Source of the DNA: Smallanthus sonchifolius
Taxonomy: Eukaryota; Streptophyta; Magnoliopsida; Asterales; Asteraceae
Assembly (NCBI GenBank): GCA_023525975.1
Contig: CM042043.1
Location: 35,784,001 to 35,848,000 of the forward strand
Reading direction: 5' to 3'
Length of the DNA: 64,000 nucleotides
A program made the position numbers and the translations under genes. The notes beneath the pieces were generated by a model. It ran no database searches. It was given only the letters and a program-made list of their open reading frames with translations, and had not been told where the DNA came from. Positions 44,914-56,286 of the stretch are shown here, piece after piece (positions within the stretch are counted from its first letter, which is position 1; the number at the start of each line of letters is the position of its first letter).

Positions 44914-46495
44914 AAAATATTACATTTTTAAATAAGTAGTTATTATGTATTTATAAAAGTTTCTATTTATTTATTTATTTTTTTATCATTATTTATATAT
45001 ATTATTTGTAAGTTAAAACTATTTTTACAAATTTATAAAAATATAGTGTTTATTATTTTATAAAAATTTGGGTAGGTTAAATATGTATAAAAGAATTTTA
45101 ATGGTTTCCGAAATAAACGAACGAGTAAACCGATTCGTTTTAGTCTTTATTGTATAAAAAGAATATTAAAACAAGTTAAAATAAAAAATAAAATAAAAAC
45201 AGAAGCAAAAAGTTTGGGCCGAAGGCCAAACCGGAATCGAACCCGCGACTTCTGCCTTAAACACACACACGCATAACCAGCCGCGCTACTGCCCATCGCT
45301 GGTTATGTGTGTATCAGTTTATTTAAATACACAAAGGCAAATCAGGTAGCTGGTCCTCAGCAACCGGCAAACCGTGTGCGAGGACACTTGGTTTGCCCGG
45401 TAACTCACGGGCGATGGTCGTGTTTTCGATTGGAATTGCTTACCAGGTGATAACAGAAGGTAATGAAATCGATTTGAGGCTCGAACCTAGTCGCGAAAAG
45501 TCCGGTCGGCAGTATTCTTTTTCCGAAAAATGTCCAGAATGGGAATTGAACTTCTGGATGAAATTTGCCTCTGAAACCTTGGTCACAGCTTCACTCAGGG
45601 ACGACGAATGTGATGTTGTCTTCAATTTGAGGTGAGAGTGGGTGGAAGAGGGGTAGCGAGCACGTGCAGGTCCGACTATGGCTATTTATAGCCGAGCTCG
45701 TTTCTTATGACAAAACGTGCAATTGGGCACGTCCCGACACTCGTCTGGACGAGACGAAGCTAACAAGCTATCAAACACGCGTGGAGGTTGACTGTCGGGC
45801 TTGAATTCGGGCGTGGGTTCTCGGCCACCAACAGGATCAGACGATCCGTATGTTGGGGAGACCAATTGGTCGGGGCCTTTTGTTCGCGTGGGAGAGACGA
45901 GGCCAGAGCTACCTTTAGCAGCTGTCGAGGTGCACGGAACAGCCCTGTCGAGGTGTCGCCGGAAAATGCCTCGGACCGCCGGACAAACGTAGGGATAACC
46001 GGAATTGCGAATTGGGTTTTGGCAGATTTAGTCCCTGTAGTTTGGTTTTGGTTTAATCTAGTCCCTGGAATAAATACGGATGAAACCTTATGGTTTGATT
46101 TGTACAGAAATAGTCCCTTGACTGATTTTTGTTTAAAACCCTTTAGTTTGATAAATTCCAAAACAGCCCCTCAACTTTTATAAAAATTAATTTCTTTAAT
46201 TTCTTTTAATTTCAAATATATTTTATAAACTTATTTTATTATTATTATTATAAATAATTTTTTTATAAACGTTATTTATCTTATTTAAACATGTTATTTT
46301 ATTAATTATGCAACTTTTAAATTTAGATTTTTATATAAGTTTTAAAACTTATAAAATTTTAATTAATTTAAATCCGTAAAATAAAAATACCTATTTATAT
46401 AAAACTAAATAAAACACTTGTATTTTATTTAATTTGAGAATGATTACACGATAATTATATTACAAGTGCGCGAATGAAAAATCCGAAACGTCACA
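43959..46495 (-). repeat. 5' LTR of element W
   Basis: It matches the 3' LTR with tens of differences. It includes the 20-bp insertion at 44666, a shorter (AT)n run near 44880, the tRNA-like segment (A box 45288-45277, B box 45243-45233) and the TATA box near 45680-45693. Confidence 0.93.
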
Positions 46496-47203
46496 ATCAA
46501 GTGCAATATCCTGACAAGATTTGGGATCCCGACAGAGATATTATGTGACAATAGATCTCAGTTCATTGGCAAGAGAACAACTAACTTCTGTGCCTGGTGG
46601 GGGATTAAAATGATAACTTCCACTCCTGTACATCCTCAAGACAATGGACAGGCGGAATCCAGCAATAAGATCATCATCAACAACCTCAAGAAGAGATTAG
46701 GAGCAAAGAAAGGAAGATGGGTTGAAGAGCTACCTTTTTCACTTTGGGCAGATAGGACAACCACAAAAAATGCAATAGGTCAAACTCCATTCTCATTGGT
46801 GTTTGGTACTGAAGCCATGATCCCTACAGAGATGGTTATCCCTACTGCCAGAACCAATCTTCAAACTCCAGAGACCAACAACGAAGCTCTTGCTCATGAT
46901 CTTAACACAGTGGATGAGCTCAACGATCTTGCCAAAGTTCGTATTGCAGCTTATCAGCAGAGGATAGCAAAGTCGTATAACAAAAACATAAGGATCAGAA
47001 GATTCCAAGTAGGTGACATGGAATTAAGAAAGGCATTCCAAAATACTACCAATCCCAGCGATCGAAAGCTTTCACCAAAATGGGAAGGCTTATACTTGAT
47101 TTTCTCAGAAGCATGCAAAGGTGCCTACTGGTTAGCCACTATGGAAGGAGATATCCTGCCAAGAACCTGGAACGTCATCCATCTCAAAACCTACTTTATG
47201 TAA
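46496..47203 (+). pseudogene. Element Y integrase, C-terminal half (right of W)
   Basis: The frame resumes after W. The second catalytic Asp lies in EILCDNRSQF and the catalytic Glu in PQDNGQAESSNK. It then follows the usual Tat C-terminal region (VEELPFSLWADRTT, YLIFSEACKGAYWL) to TAA at 47201-47203. The 46610-47203 part is open. Together with 35497-36005 all three DDE residues are present, although stops interrupt the first half. Confidence 0.9.
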
Positions 47204-48655
47204 GTTAGAAATTATATTCTAACTAAAATGGTACGTCTTCTTTCCATAATTATTTTTATTTTTTATTGTTCTTTATCAAAGTACTGACTTGAGCGTCGGA
47301 GGGGTGTTAGCCAGGCTAACACCCACTTTCACCAAGGATAACTATTTTGTAGGAATTATCTCCAGGGATCCCGACAGATGACAGAGATTGGCCATCTCTC
47401 CTAAGTTTGGGTATCCTGAAATACCTCGAAGGTTTAAACGGCTTTCGCCTTTCTAAGTATTGGGTTAATACACCCTGCCAGGAGCGCACGATATCCAATT
47501 ATAGTTCAAGGTGGTGCGACCAGTCTATGAAACAGTGGCTGATAATTTCATCATTGTTGGCTATATATTGGATCCTACAGATATAACAGACGTGTTATTC
47601 CTCAAGTTTCTCCTGAGCAATTAACACTTACGTGTTAAACTAAGGTTTTTAGCATTTTCATGCCAACTCAATACTAGCTTGGCCCACGTTATCTGGCTTG
47701 GCCCACGTTACTGGCTTGGCTCACGATTTTATCTTGTCACAGGTATTTAACACTTATGTGTTAACCCAAGAACTTAGTATCAATATGCTGACTCAAGATC
47801 CTTAAACGGATTGAAGGCTTATGAAGATCCTGGAGTACAATTACTAAGTCTACGACGTGTTTAATAACTATACACAGGGGACAACTTACAGTTGTCATAT
47901 TCTGGAATCCATGTCATAATTTGGTATGTGTATCTACCCGACTTAGTTCTCAACAAAGTGATTCAGGCTTCATCCAAAAGCTGGACCCATCAACCCGAAT
48001 CACAGACCATCAGTCAAGAATTGAAATTGCCTATCCCAAACTGGGATCTCCAAAGCAGAAAATGTTCAGAATCCAGGATATTGAAAGCATGCTACCAGAT
48101 GACTAAGGATGTGAAGCTTCTTGTAGGCATTAACATAGTCCAGGCCTTCGTAGATAGCTACACAAGTAGCATCACAAAGCTTTCTCTTTTTGCTAACAAT
48201 GATCTTGGGGCGTAGAGTAGGAGCATCAGGTTTAGAAGCTTCGGCATCATGCTAAGTCTTTTCCTTTTTGATGGCTTTGCTTTTAAAGACTGTGCTATCG
48301 ATGTCGTCGAGGGCAAATCGAGAGCTTGAACTACGAGCGCCTGCTATAGGATAATGTGTTAGACTCCTAAATATACGTTTAACTTACATATAGATAAAAC
48401 TTTCTTTTTTCTTACCAGACAAAGCTGATTGGGAATCATACTTCGGAATTATGCAAATACTTGTAAAGAAAAAGACTTTACCTACTAGCTTTGAGAAGAT
48501 CCAAGTGAGAGAAGCGTGAAGGATTATGATTATATCTCGCAGAAGTAACGGTTATTTCGCATTGGAATCCAGGAAGAGTCCTATTGAAACCTTATTGTCA
48601 ATTTACCATTTGAATTTTAAAATTTTACAGATATCGATGAATCTGAAAACTGTTA
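47204..48655 (+). other. 3' non-coding region of element Y
   Basis: This stretch has no supported gene. It includes a near-perfect 23-bp palindrome (GGGTGTTAGCC, A, GGCTAACACCC at 47302-47324) and a short tandem of GGCTTGGCCCACG-type units at about 47684-47733. Confidence 0.7.
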
Positions 48656-48669
48656 AATTTGGGGACAAT
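48656..48669 (+). other. Polypurine tract of element Y
   Basis: AATTTGGGGACAAT lies directly before the LTR start TGTTATGG, a typical Tat-group arrangement. Confidence 0.8.
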
Positions 48670-49408
48670 TGTTATGGGTAGATTTTACAGCTCGGGATCC
48701 CGGATTCCTATTATTGTTCGGCATCCTGCATACGACTCGATATCTTGCGTACTAATGTTACTAACTATTTTTATTCCAGCATGTTTTGATTTATTCTCGT
48801 AGGTACAACGGTAAAAAGACTAACTTGGACCTAAAGATTCACATGTAGGTTGGAATTAGTCAACAACGGTTACATTTGAAGAATAAAGACTCATTAAAGA
48901 CTAATTAAAGACTTTGCTGATTTTTCGGGATACCGAGACCAAGTCTGACCTGCACAATCGCAACTAAAGAGGGAAAAACGCGGAGAACACGGCCTCTAAT
49001 GGTCATATAACAGTCATAATTGAAGGACCTCCATTTATTTCGGCATTTATCTCCGGATTTCAGTTTATTACCGTTATTTGTTACTCTATAAATAGAGGTT
49101 GTATGATCGGTTTAGGGAGAACTTCACGAACACAACACTCACCACAAACACTCTGATTGTAACACTTAGTCCTGATCATCATTGCTCTCAAGTTGTATTT
49201 TTTACCATTTATTCAAGAAACGAGGCAGGTGTCGATTGTCACCTCCCGAGGTCTTATGCCGGCGATCCCTAAAGATCAAGGGCTTTCTTCGTAAACAATC
49301 GTGTCACTCTTTATGTTTTTGCATTGTTTTATATTGATTTTACAAGCACACTACCTCACAAACTAAGTTTGGTTACAAAATTAGTGTTGTTAATTTTTAT
49401 TCAAAACA
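48670..49408 (+). repeat. 3' LTR of element Y
   Basis: It runs TGTTATGGGTAGATTT to TTCAAAACA. It is 143 bp longer than the left LTR and diverged from it far more than expected for a single insertion. It is followed directly by copia gag sequence without a matching TSD. Confidence 0.85.
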
Positions 49409-50254
49409 CTGAGGATTGTCCTCCAGCAGACTTCTTCTGCTTCATCTCGGCCAGATACTTTGGGAAATACTCTTCTAGTGTCCGGTTTCATCACAATGAA
49501 AACACTTAACATTTTTTAGAGGTTTCTTGACAACATCATTGCCTTTGCCCTTGCTCTTGGAGTTTTTCCTGCCTTTTCCCTTGGCTTCAGATTTCCTGAC
49601 TCGACCTTCTTTGATAATTAGCACTGAACCAGACTTAGCAGAAGTTGGTATATTCATCTCGGTAGTCTTTAGCACCATTTGCAACTCCGGGATGGTCTTG
49701 TCCCAAGCATTCATATTGTAATTCAGAGTGAACTGATCATATGATTTTGGTAGTGAGTTGAGGATTTTATCCCCGGCCAGTTCATTGCTTAAGGGGGATT
49801 CAAGACGTGCTAGGTGATCAATATATCCTTTCATTTTCAGCACATAGGTACTGACAGAAGAACCTTCTTGCATGCGACGGCTTATAAGTGATCTCATCAC
49901 CTCGAAGCATTCATGACGGGCCTGCTGCTGGAATATTTCCTGCAATTGCCTAATCATGTCATATGCAGGCATATCCCCCAGATTCTTTTGAAGTTCCGGT
50001 ATCATGGACGCCAGGATCAAGAAAGAGACCTTGATAGAGTCATCAACATGCTTATCCCAGGTCTTATGGGCTTGGCATGTAGTAGTAGTTGGTACTTCCG
50101 GGATTGGTTCCTCGAGAACATACAACTTGTTCTCAGTGTTGATAACAGTTGTCAAGTTTCGATACCAGTCCATGAAATTGGAATTGTCAAGCTTATCCTT
50201 CTCAAGGATGGATTTCAGGGAGAATGAGGAATTTGTATTCGATTCGTTAGACAT
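49409..50254 (-). pseudogene. Copia element A gag
   Basis: The open frame (50254-49475, 259 codons) starts MSNESNTNSSFSLKSIL. It has the UBN2-type copia gag fold (NFMDWYRNL, YDMIRQLQEIFQQQ, VLKMKGYIDHLARL, LPKSYDQF), a Lys-rich linker and the start of a CCHC zinc knuckle (CFHCDETGH). The frame is lost inside the knuckle, but a recognisable continuation reaches 49409, where Y begins. Gag coats the RNA in virus-like particles. Confidence 0.92.
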
Positions 50255-51563
50255 CTAAAAAAATCAAAAATAAGTTTTAGTATTTTCATGCTTGGATTTC
50301 CTAATAAAATTTTATGACCCAATTGCAAAAATTTATATAATTAGGAATGAGATCCCGGTTCCCCATGTCTCAGTGAATGACTGACCACTCATCACTGGCA
50401 TAGCTAGACGGGTAGGTAACGATTACCAATTGTATCAACTATACAATTCTCGGTTTGAGGGGCATGACGAGTATTGTCAAGCTTTGGATACGTTTTCCCT
50501 CAACTACGCTCACTTAAACGACTTAAGTGATATTTGTCCTTCAATTGTAACTGTATACCCGACCTAAGTGACTCAGGAATCGTGGTTCTACCTTAAACTA
50601 AAACCGTAGGACCGGATGCAGGGTAATTCACTAACACCGGGGGTTCGGATAAATTAGTTGAAGTGTTACCATTAATGATGGCACAGAAATATCGATTTTA
50701 TATTGGGATTTCTTTAATGTTTTTTAAATATTACCATTTCGGGTCAAAAACATTTTGGTCGACGAGTAGCATGATACAAGTCGCGCAATTTTAGTAAACC
50801 AATTTTACTAATCAGTTCGTGAAACACTTTCAACACTCGACACGATCCAATTTTAAATACTCTATTTTTCTAAATTGGTCATTTATCGCGAACTTATTTT
50901 AAACAAATCAACTCTTTAATTAATTTAAAATTATTTAAAATAAAAACTATTTAAATTTAAAACTTGTTTTCACTTTTAAATAAAACAATTTTATTTAATG
51001 ATCTTTCTGAGAAAGATAAAAATTTAATTATCTCGTCGTTTTAAATTATGTCAAAAGTTTTATTAAAAGTTTTGCGGTTTAATTATTATCCTAAATAAAT
51101 ATATCACAACCACAAAAATAAATAAAACACAGAATCGAGCAACTAGAAAAATTGTTCGGTTTCATTCGAGCCATCAAATGAACAACCGGACTGGTTTAAG
51201 AGATAACAAAATAATAAATCTGCTATCTCCCACTTAGTCCAAGATCACCATCTTTAAACCTGTCTTTGTCCACCTTAGTCTTCAAGTATTCGTCTCTTTA
51301 TGGTTACAATATTTATTTACAAATACACTAAAAGTAACTAAATAAACAAAACCCTAACTATTACATCGGGGTTCCAAATAACCCATAAAAATACAAAGAT
51401 AACAACCAATCAACAAACAACACAACCACAAGTCTTTAGTGCTCGCTTCATTCAACACAATCACAAGAAACGAAAAAAACCCGATCTTTTGTCAAACAAA
51501 AGTTTTGACAAATAAAACAATAGATCGATTAAAAATAATATATGTCTAAACGCGCGTAAAGGT
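50255..51563 (-). other. Leader of copia element A
   Basis: About 1.3 kb lie between gag start and primer site. It is AT-rich in its middle with no open frame or array recognised. Confidence 0.7.
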
Positions 51564-51577
51564 GGCTCTGATACCAC
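51564..51577 (-). other. Primer binding site of copia element A
   Basis: The element strand reads GTGGTATCAGAGCC directly after the LTR end CCCAACA, matching initiator tRNA-Met. Confidence 0.92.
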
Positions 51578-52376
51578 TGTTGGGAATCATGGTACCAGTT
51601 TTAACTTTCAAAACATTAATTATTTAAAACCTTTTTAAATAAATAAATCAGATATATTTTAGCGGAAGCGATTTATTAATACCATTACCAGATAAGATCT
51701 GGATTCCTTTCAGTGATCCGATTACACACGCATAAAAATATTAAAACCAACCGGAGGGTGTTCAGATTTATACCTTCGACGATAACCAGATCGTTCAAAG
51801 AACGTCACGCTATATGACACGTACACGAAAACCTGCAAAACGTCACACGAGATGCGCAAGGAAGAGCCGACCACGAAGGTGGCTTGCGACGGTGACGACG
51901 GCTCACGGTGGGGTGTCGTCGGCCGGACCAAGGGGCGGAGAAGGGGGGTGCCGATTTTGAGGTGTGTGGGATTAGGGTTAGGGTTTTAATTATAATGTTA
52001 TATTTATAGACATTATATTTACACACTGGTCCCCATGGTATTAACAATTAATACCCCAGTAATAATTAACCTTTAATTATTAAACCCTTGTAATTACTAA
52101 TTAGTAAAAACATAATCCTTAAATGTTTAACTGATTAAACATTCATTCATGCAAATAATTAATTAATCAGATAATTAATTATCCCAATCTCCAAAAAAAT
52201 ATTTCTCTAAATATTTACTCACCATTTAATGTTTCCGTCTTTCGTGAATAATATTTAATAATTAAATATTATATATATTTTGTTCGTTGTCTAAGGTGTA
52301 ACTCTTTGGATCGTACCTTAATAGTAACGTTGACTTAATTGACGATCAAAAATCATATATCCAACATATGCATCAT
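51578..52376 (-). repeat. 5' LTR of copia element A
   Basis: It is the partner of 8313-9125, with several small indels. It carries the TATA box (51997-52009) and telo-box (51972-51986) on the element strand. It is followed by TATGC, the mutated TSD, and the rest of the 140-bp duplication of element E. Confidence 0.92.
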
Positions 52377-53125
52377 TCTGATTCTTCACAACCTTAAGAG
52401 ATACCGCACTATCTCTTGCCAACAGACAAATTAATGAGACTTTATTTATCATGCCAACACCTCGGTATTTAGGAAAGTCTCAAAAGTTAAAGTATTTTAC
52501 TCAAACATACTTAACTTCCTTAGTTAAATTAGGATATGTGCCTTTGTTCTCCAAATGCTTCACCATTTACACATAAGAACTTCAAACATGAGTCTTAAAA
52601 CGAGTTAGTTTGGTGAACACATTCAACATGATGAATGTTACCCGTATAAAATCACTAAAGTTTGAAATATAGTTAAGTAGATAGACACTCAAACAATATA
52701 ATCACATTTTCCTAAAGTGATGTATACATTTCCATTATTGTTTCCTTGAAACCATGTATTGGGATACTCTCCCAAAATAAAGGATAAATCCTCCGCATAG
52801 TTCAAACAATATTGATAGTGGTAGACGCAACTACAAATCCATCGTTATTGTAAGTCTCCTATAATAAGTTTCTCACGATTTATTGAAGTCATTTACAATA
52901 ATAACATATCTTTCTTTCATATGTTATAATTCACAAATGTGAATCTTCGTAATGTTGATACTCTCAACATATCTTGTATCCATGTTAATACACTCATCAC
53001 ATGGTGTGTGATATCTCATCCTTGACATTTAGTCATGGTGACAACTCACAAATTGTCTTTGTGTAAATATCTTCTTGCACTATCTGTTATACTATAAACA
53101 TTTGATTAATTTCTATGTATGGGTT
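52377..53125 (-). other. Non-coding internal region of element E (middle part)
   Basis: It continues the duplication interrupted at 8312 and runs to the gypsy-type solo LTR. No coding capacity is seen. Confidence 0.65.
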
Positions 53126-53247
53126 TGTAACTCCCCGAAATTTCCTAGCAAATAGAAGGACTAAACTTGCCAAATTTTCAAAGTCAAAAGTGGGATATGT
53201 GAATAAAAAAAGTCCAAGGACTAAAATTGAAATTTTTAAAAATCGAA

Positions 53248-53285
53248 GGGGTAGCGGACCGCTACCCAAGATCTTAGCGGTCCTC
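53248..53285. repeat. GC-rich palindrome in LTR C
   Basis: It contains GGGTAGCGGACCGCTACCC, 9-bp arms around one base. Related motifs (GGTGGCGGACCGCCACC, AGCGGTCCGCT) continue at 59277-59392 on the other side of D, all upstream of the TATA box. Confidence 0.8.
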
Positions 53286-53806
53286 TATGTGTGGACTAAG
53301 GAAATCTCCGGGAGCCAACACGTGTCCGTGTTGTTGGGAATCATGGTACCAGTTTTAACTTTTAAAACATTAATTATTAAAAACCTTTTTAAATAAATAA
53401 ATCAGATATATTTTAGCGGAAGCGATTTATTAATACCATTACCAGATCAAATCTGGATTCCTTTCAGTGATCCGATTACACGCGCATAAACAATATTAAA
53501 ACCAACTATAGGGTGTTTAGATTTATACCTTTGACGATAACCAGATCTGTAACACCTTAGTTCAACGAACGTCACACTAGATGACACGTACACGAAAACC
53601 TGCAAAACATCACACGAGATGCGCAAGGAAAAGCCTACCACGAAGGTGGCTTGCGACGGCGGTGGCGGAGACCCGGTGCGGCTGCAGACGGTGGCTCACG
53701 GTGGGGTGGGGTGTCGTCGGTTGGACCAAGGGGAGGAGAAGGGGGGGCGATTTTGAGGTGTGTGGGATTAGGGTTAGGGTTTTAATTATAATGTTATATT
53801 TATAGA

Positions 53807-53940
53807 TGTTAGAGCATGAATTTGTAACTGTAGTAAACAAATATGTGTAAGTTCTTAGGGAGGCGAACTTAATAAGTTCGCCTATAGTGCTGTGTGATTT
53901 TATGTTTTACTATAAATAGGTGTTTACAAGTCTTAGTGTT
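53807..53940 (+). repeat. Truncated 5' LTR of element B
   Basis: It matches the first part of the 3' LTR up to CAAGTCTTAGTGTT, then diverges abruptly. The rest of the LTR and the primer site were deleted. The TATA box (TATAAATA at 53911-53918) is kept, so transcription could still start here. Confidence 0.85.
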
Positions 53941-54034
53941 CATAAAAAAGTATTTTGGCGGGAAATTTTTTTCCGAGTATTTTCGCAAAACATTCAAAAT
54001 ATCAATTTCTTGTGATAATAATGAGATTGGAATT

Positions 54035-55042
54035 ATGCCACCGAGGCTTTTGTGTATATCAGATTACCGTAGCTGGAAAGTCCGGTTCGAACAGTTCGTA
54101 TCAGAAACTGATGAAAATTTTTGGAGACCAATAACAGAAGGATATGTGCATCCTACTTATGAGTTCATGGGATATTATAATGTTACTAAACCAATGACAA
54201 CTCTTACTAAAGTAGAAAAGCAGAAGTTTGATCAAGAGATGAAGACGCAAAATACTTTAAAAATGTCTTTACCAAAAGAAATCTTTCATAGTCTCGGGAA
54301 GTGTCTAACTTCAAGAGATCTATGGGAAGCTTTGAAGAAAAAGGGTGAAGCAACTACTCAAGCGTTTGTGGTCTTGATCAATTATGTATTGGAGAAGCAG
54401 GGTGATTCTCAAAGTGATTCTTCTGCATATTTAAGTGATAGTGAGAATATTCGTTCCGGTGAAAGTACTCAGTCAAATGAGAGTGATACGATGACTGAAG
54501 TAAGCTTCCAAATAGTTGAAGATGATCTGAGTGAATCAGAAATTGATGCAGAGCATGTCATTATTGACCAAAAGAGTGAAGCTGATGATGACGTATTCAT
54601 GGCTCATTGTGCATCTTCTTCAAAAGAAACGGCTGAGATAGTTTCTAATTCGAAAAATTTTTGTTCTAACTGTGCTTCAGTGAAGGATAAACTGATGAAG
54701 GTTATGGAAGACAACGTAAACCTCATTTGTGATATGAAATCCATGCACACGGTAAATCAAAAATTAAAAGATAATAAGAATGTGTGTGTTGAAAGGATAG
54801 AATCACTGAAGAGGGATATAACTTCTCTAACTTTAAAGATCAAAGAGCATGTATATCACCTGGATATGGCCTTTGCAGAAATTGAGAAAAGAAATACTGA
54901 TCTTGCTGAGAAAGATAATGAACTTGCTAAATCTAAAGAAGAGGTGATCAGACTGCACAGACTCATCATATGTTCTATTATTGAAAACACTTGTAGGTAT
55001 CAGAAATCACTTGTGGTATCATCATACGTTCTATTATCATGA
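54035..55042 (+). CDS. Element B gag, N-terminal part with coiled coil
   Basis: I take the ATG at 54035 (MPPRLLCISDYRSWK), which matches the usual start of copia gag. The frame is open upstream to 53894, but only through leader sequence. Residues 1-110 show the gag fold (DYRSWKVRFEQF, LTSRDLWEALKKK). Residues 130-210 are acidic and Ser-rich. Residues about 225-325 form heptad-like, Lys/Glu-rich coiled coil. It ends in a stretch encoded by ACGTTCTATTATC repeats and a stop, so the C-terminus is not native. Confidence 0.8.
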   Translation: MPPRLLCISDYRSWKVRFEQFVSETDENFWRPITEGYVHPTYEFMGYYNVTKPMTTLTKVEKQKFDQEMKTQNTLKMSLPKEIFHSLGKCLTSRDLWEALKKKGEATTQAFVVLINYVLEKQGDSQSDSSAYLSDSENIRSGESTQSNESDTMTEVSFQIVEDDLSESEIDAEHVIIDQKSEADDDVFMAHCASSSKETAEIVSNSKNFCSNCASVKDKLMKVMEDNVNLICDMKSMHTVNQKLKDNKNVCVERIESLKRDITSLTLKIKEHVYHLDMAFAEIEKRNTDLAEKDNELAKSKEEVIRLHRLIICSIIENTCRYQKSLVVSSYVLLS

Positions 55043-55255
55043 ACGCGTTCTATTATCTTACTTGTGATATCTTGTGGGAAACTATTATACGTTCTATTAT
55101 CATGAACGCGTTCTATTATCTTACGTATGATATCTATTATAATAGAAAGATCTTACTTGTTGTGTTAAGTTAGAAAGTTATTAGAAAGATAATAGAACGT
55201 GTATCATGAATGAATGTGTATCATGAATGAACGTGTATCATGAATGAACGCGTTG
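55024..55255. repeat. Local tandem repeats in element B
   Basis: GTTCTATTATCATGAACGCG occurs twice (about 55028 and 55089). CGTGTATCATGAATGAA-type units occur three times at about 55197-55250. They separate the gag N-terminus from the zinc-knuckle segment and look like slippage products. Confidence 0.75.
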
Positions 55256-56286
55256 ATACTGATCTGGATATGTTGTATCAGAAAGTTAGAAAGTTTTGAA
55301 AATTCATCATTCTTATTAGGATATTTTAATAGTACTGAAGAGGGGAAGGGAACTAGTGGTATTGGCTATGTTCCTCCACCATTCAATGGAAATTATTCTG
55401 TTGCACCTGAGATTATAAAAGATGAGGATTTAGATCCTAAGACTGTGTTGAAGGTGAATCCAGTCATAGGTGAAGATATAGTATATTCTGATCAGAGTGA
55501 TGATGAATATTTTGATGAAGCTAAGGTAGAGGGGATACCGAAAGATATTAAAGTTGAGGAACCAAAGGTTGATTCTAATTCATCTAGTGGAAATTATACA
55601 TTTAGAAGTTCTTTAAACTCAAGGAGAGTTCCACATGTCAGAGATTATAAAGACAGGCATACATGCTTTCATTGTAATGAGATAGGACACATTGTGGTGA
55701 ATTGTCCTTACAAAAATAAAGGAAAGAAGCATGTATTTCCAGAGAAGATGAAGTCTGAATCAAAACCTGTTGAAAATCTGGAGTTCCAGAGAAAATAAAG
55801 CCAAAAGAAGTGCATGTAGGCGAATCTTCTTCAAGTGCATCTTATCGTGTGAAGATTCCTTATATGAGAGATTATCGTGAGACGAGATCTTGCTTTTACT
55901 GTGGTCTTGTGGGTCACATACGGATTGATTGTCCTCACAATGCCAAAGGTAACCGACATGTTACTCCATAAAGGGTAAGAACTCTTGGTAAGCCTTATGT
56001 TAACCCAAATGTGGTTAAACCTCGTGATACACCAAAGGGTAATTCAAAATATGAGGTTAGGCTTTCTAGACCTCAAAGACGGAGGAGAAACAGAAGATTG
56101 AGAAAACTTTTAGAACAAGAGCTTTCACAATCTAAACATTTTTCAAATGAACAAGATTATTCAAACACTTCACATTTTAAGCAAAAAGAACTTAATGCAC
56201 AGAAGTATGTTTGGAAATCTAAAGTTTCTGTTTCTGATTCGTCAGAGCAATCACCAAAAATTGATGAGAGATTCGATTGTGGATAA
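55244..56286 (+). pseudogene. Element B gag C-terminus with two zinc knuckles
   Basis: The first open part (55244-55798) ends with a basic region and a CCHC knuckle CFHCNEIGHIVVNC. After a stop, a second knuckle CFYCGLVGHIRIDC follows at about 55890. Then comes a Lys/Arg-rich piece (56011-56286). Similar text around both knuckles (RVPHVRDYKD, KIPYMRDYRE) suggests an internal duplication. No protease motif follows. Confidence 0.75.

Larger units (their letters stand above)
36006..46495 (-). mobile_element. Element W: Tekay-like chromovirus (Ty3-gypsy)
   Basis: LTRs of 2533 bp (36006-38538) and 2537 bp (43959-46495) run TGTCATACC...CGTCACA, with the perfect TSD ATCAA at 36001-36005 and 46496-46500. 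An initiator-Met primer site and purine tract are present. Domain order is gag, protease, RT, RNase H, integrase, chromodomain. LTRs differ by tens of substitutions plus indels (one of 20 bp at 44666), so W is older than Z. It interrupts the integrase of Y. Confidence 0.95.
28382..49408 (+). mobile_element. Element Y: chimeric Tat-like Ty3-gypsy, split by W
   Basis: A left LTR (596 bp) and a right LTR (739 bp) share the ends TGTTATGGG...CAAAACA but are strongly diverged. A TGGCGCCCAC primer site and a GGGGACAAT purine tract give plus orientation. The flanking 5-mers (GATAC, CTGAG) do not match. The copia sequence between the flanks lacks gag end, protease and integrase start. Inside are two partial copies of the same domain series (gag to integrase start, then gag again to integrase end). 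The best reading is two Tat insertions fused by a deletion. Confidence 0.88.
8313..52376 (-). mobile_element. Copia element A, minus strand, split by X and Y
   Basis: LTRs of 813 bp (8313-9125) and 799 bp (51578-52376) run TGTTGG...CCAACA. They have a purine tract inside the left LTR and an initiator-tRNA-Met primer site inside the right LTR, and are flanked by GATGC and TATGC (4 of 5 bases). Element order from right to left is LTR, PBS, leader, gag, [Y], integrase part, reverse transcriptase, [X], RNase H, purine tract, LTR, the Ty1-copia order. Protease and the N-terminal integrase are missing at the Y insertion. Confidence 0.92.
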
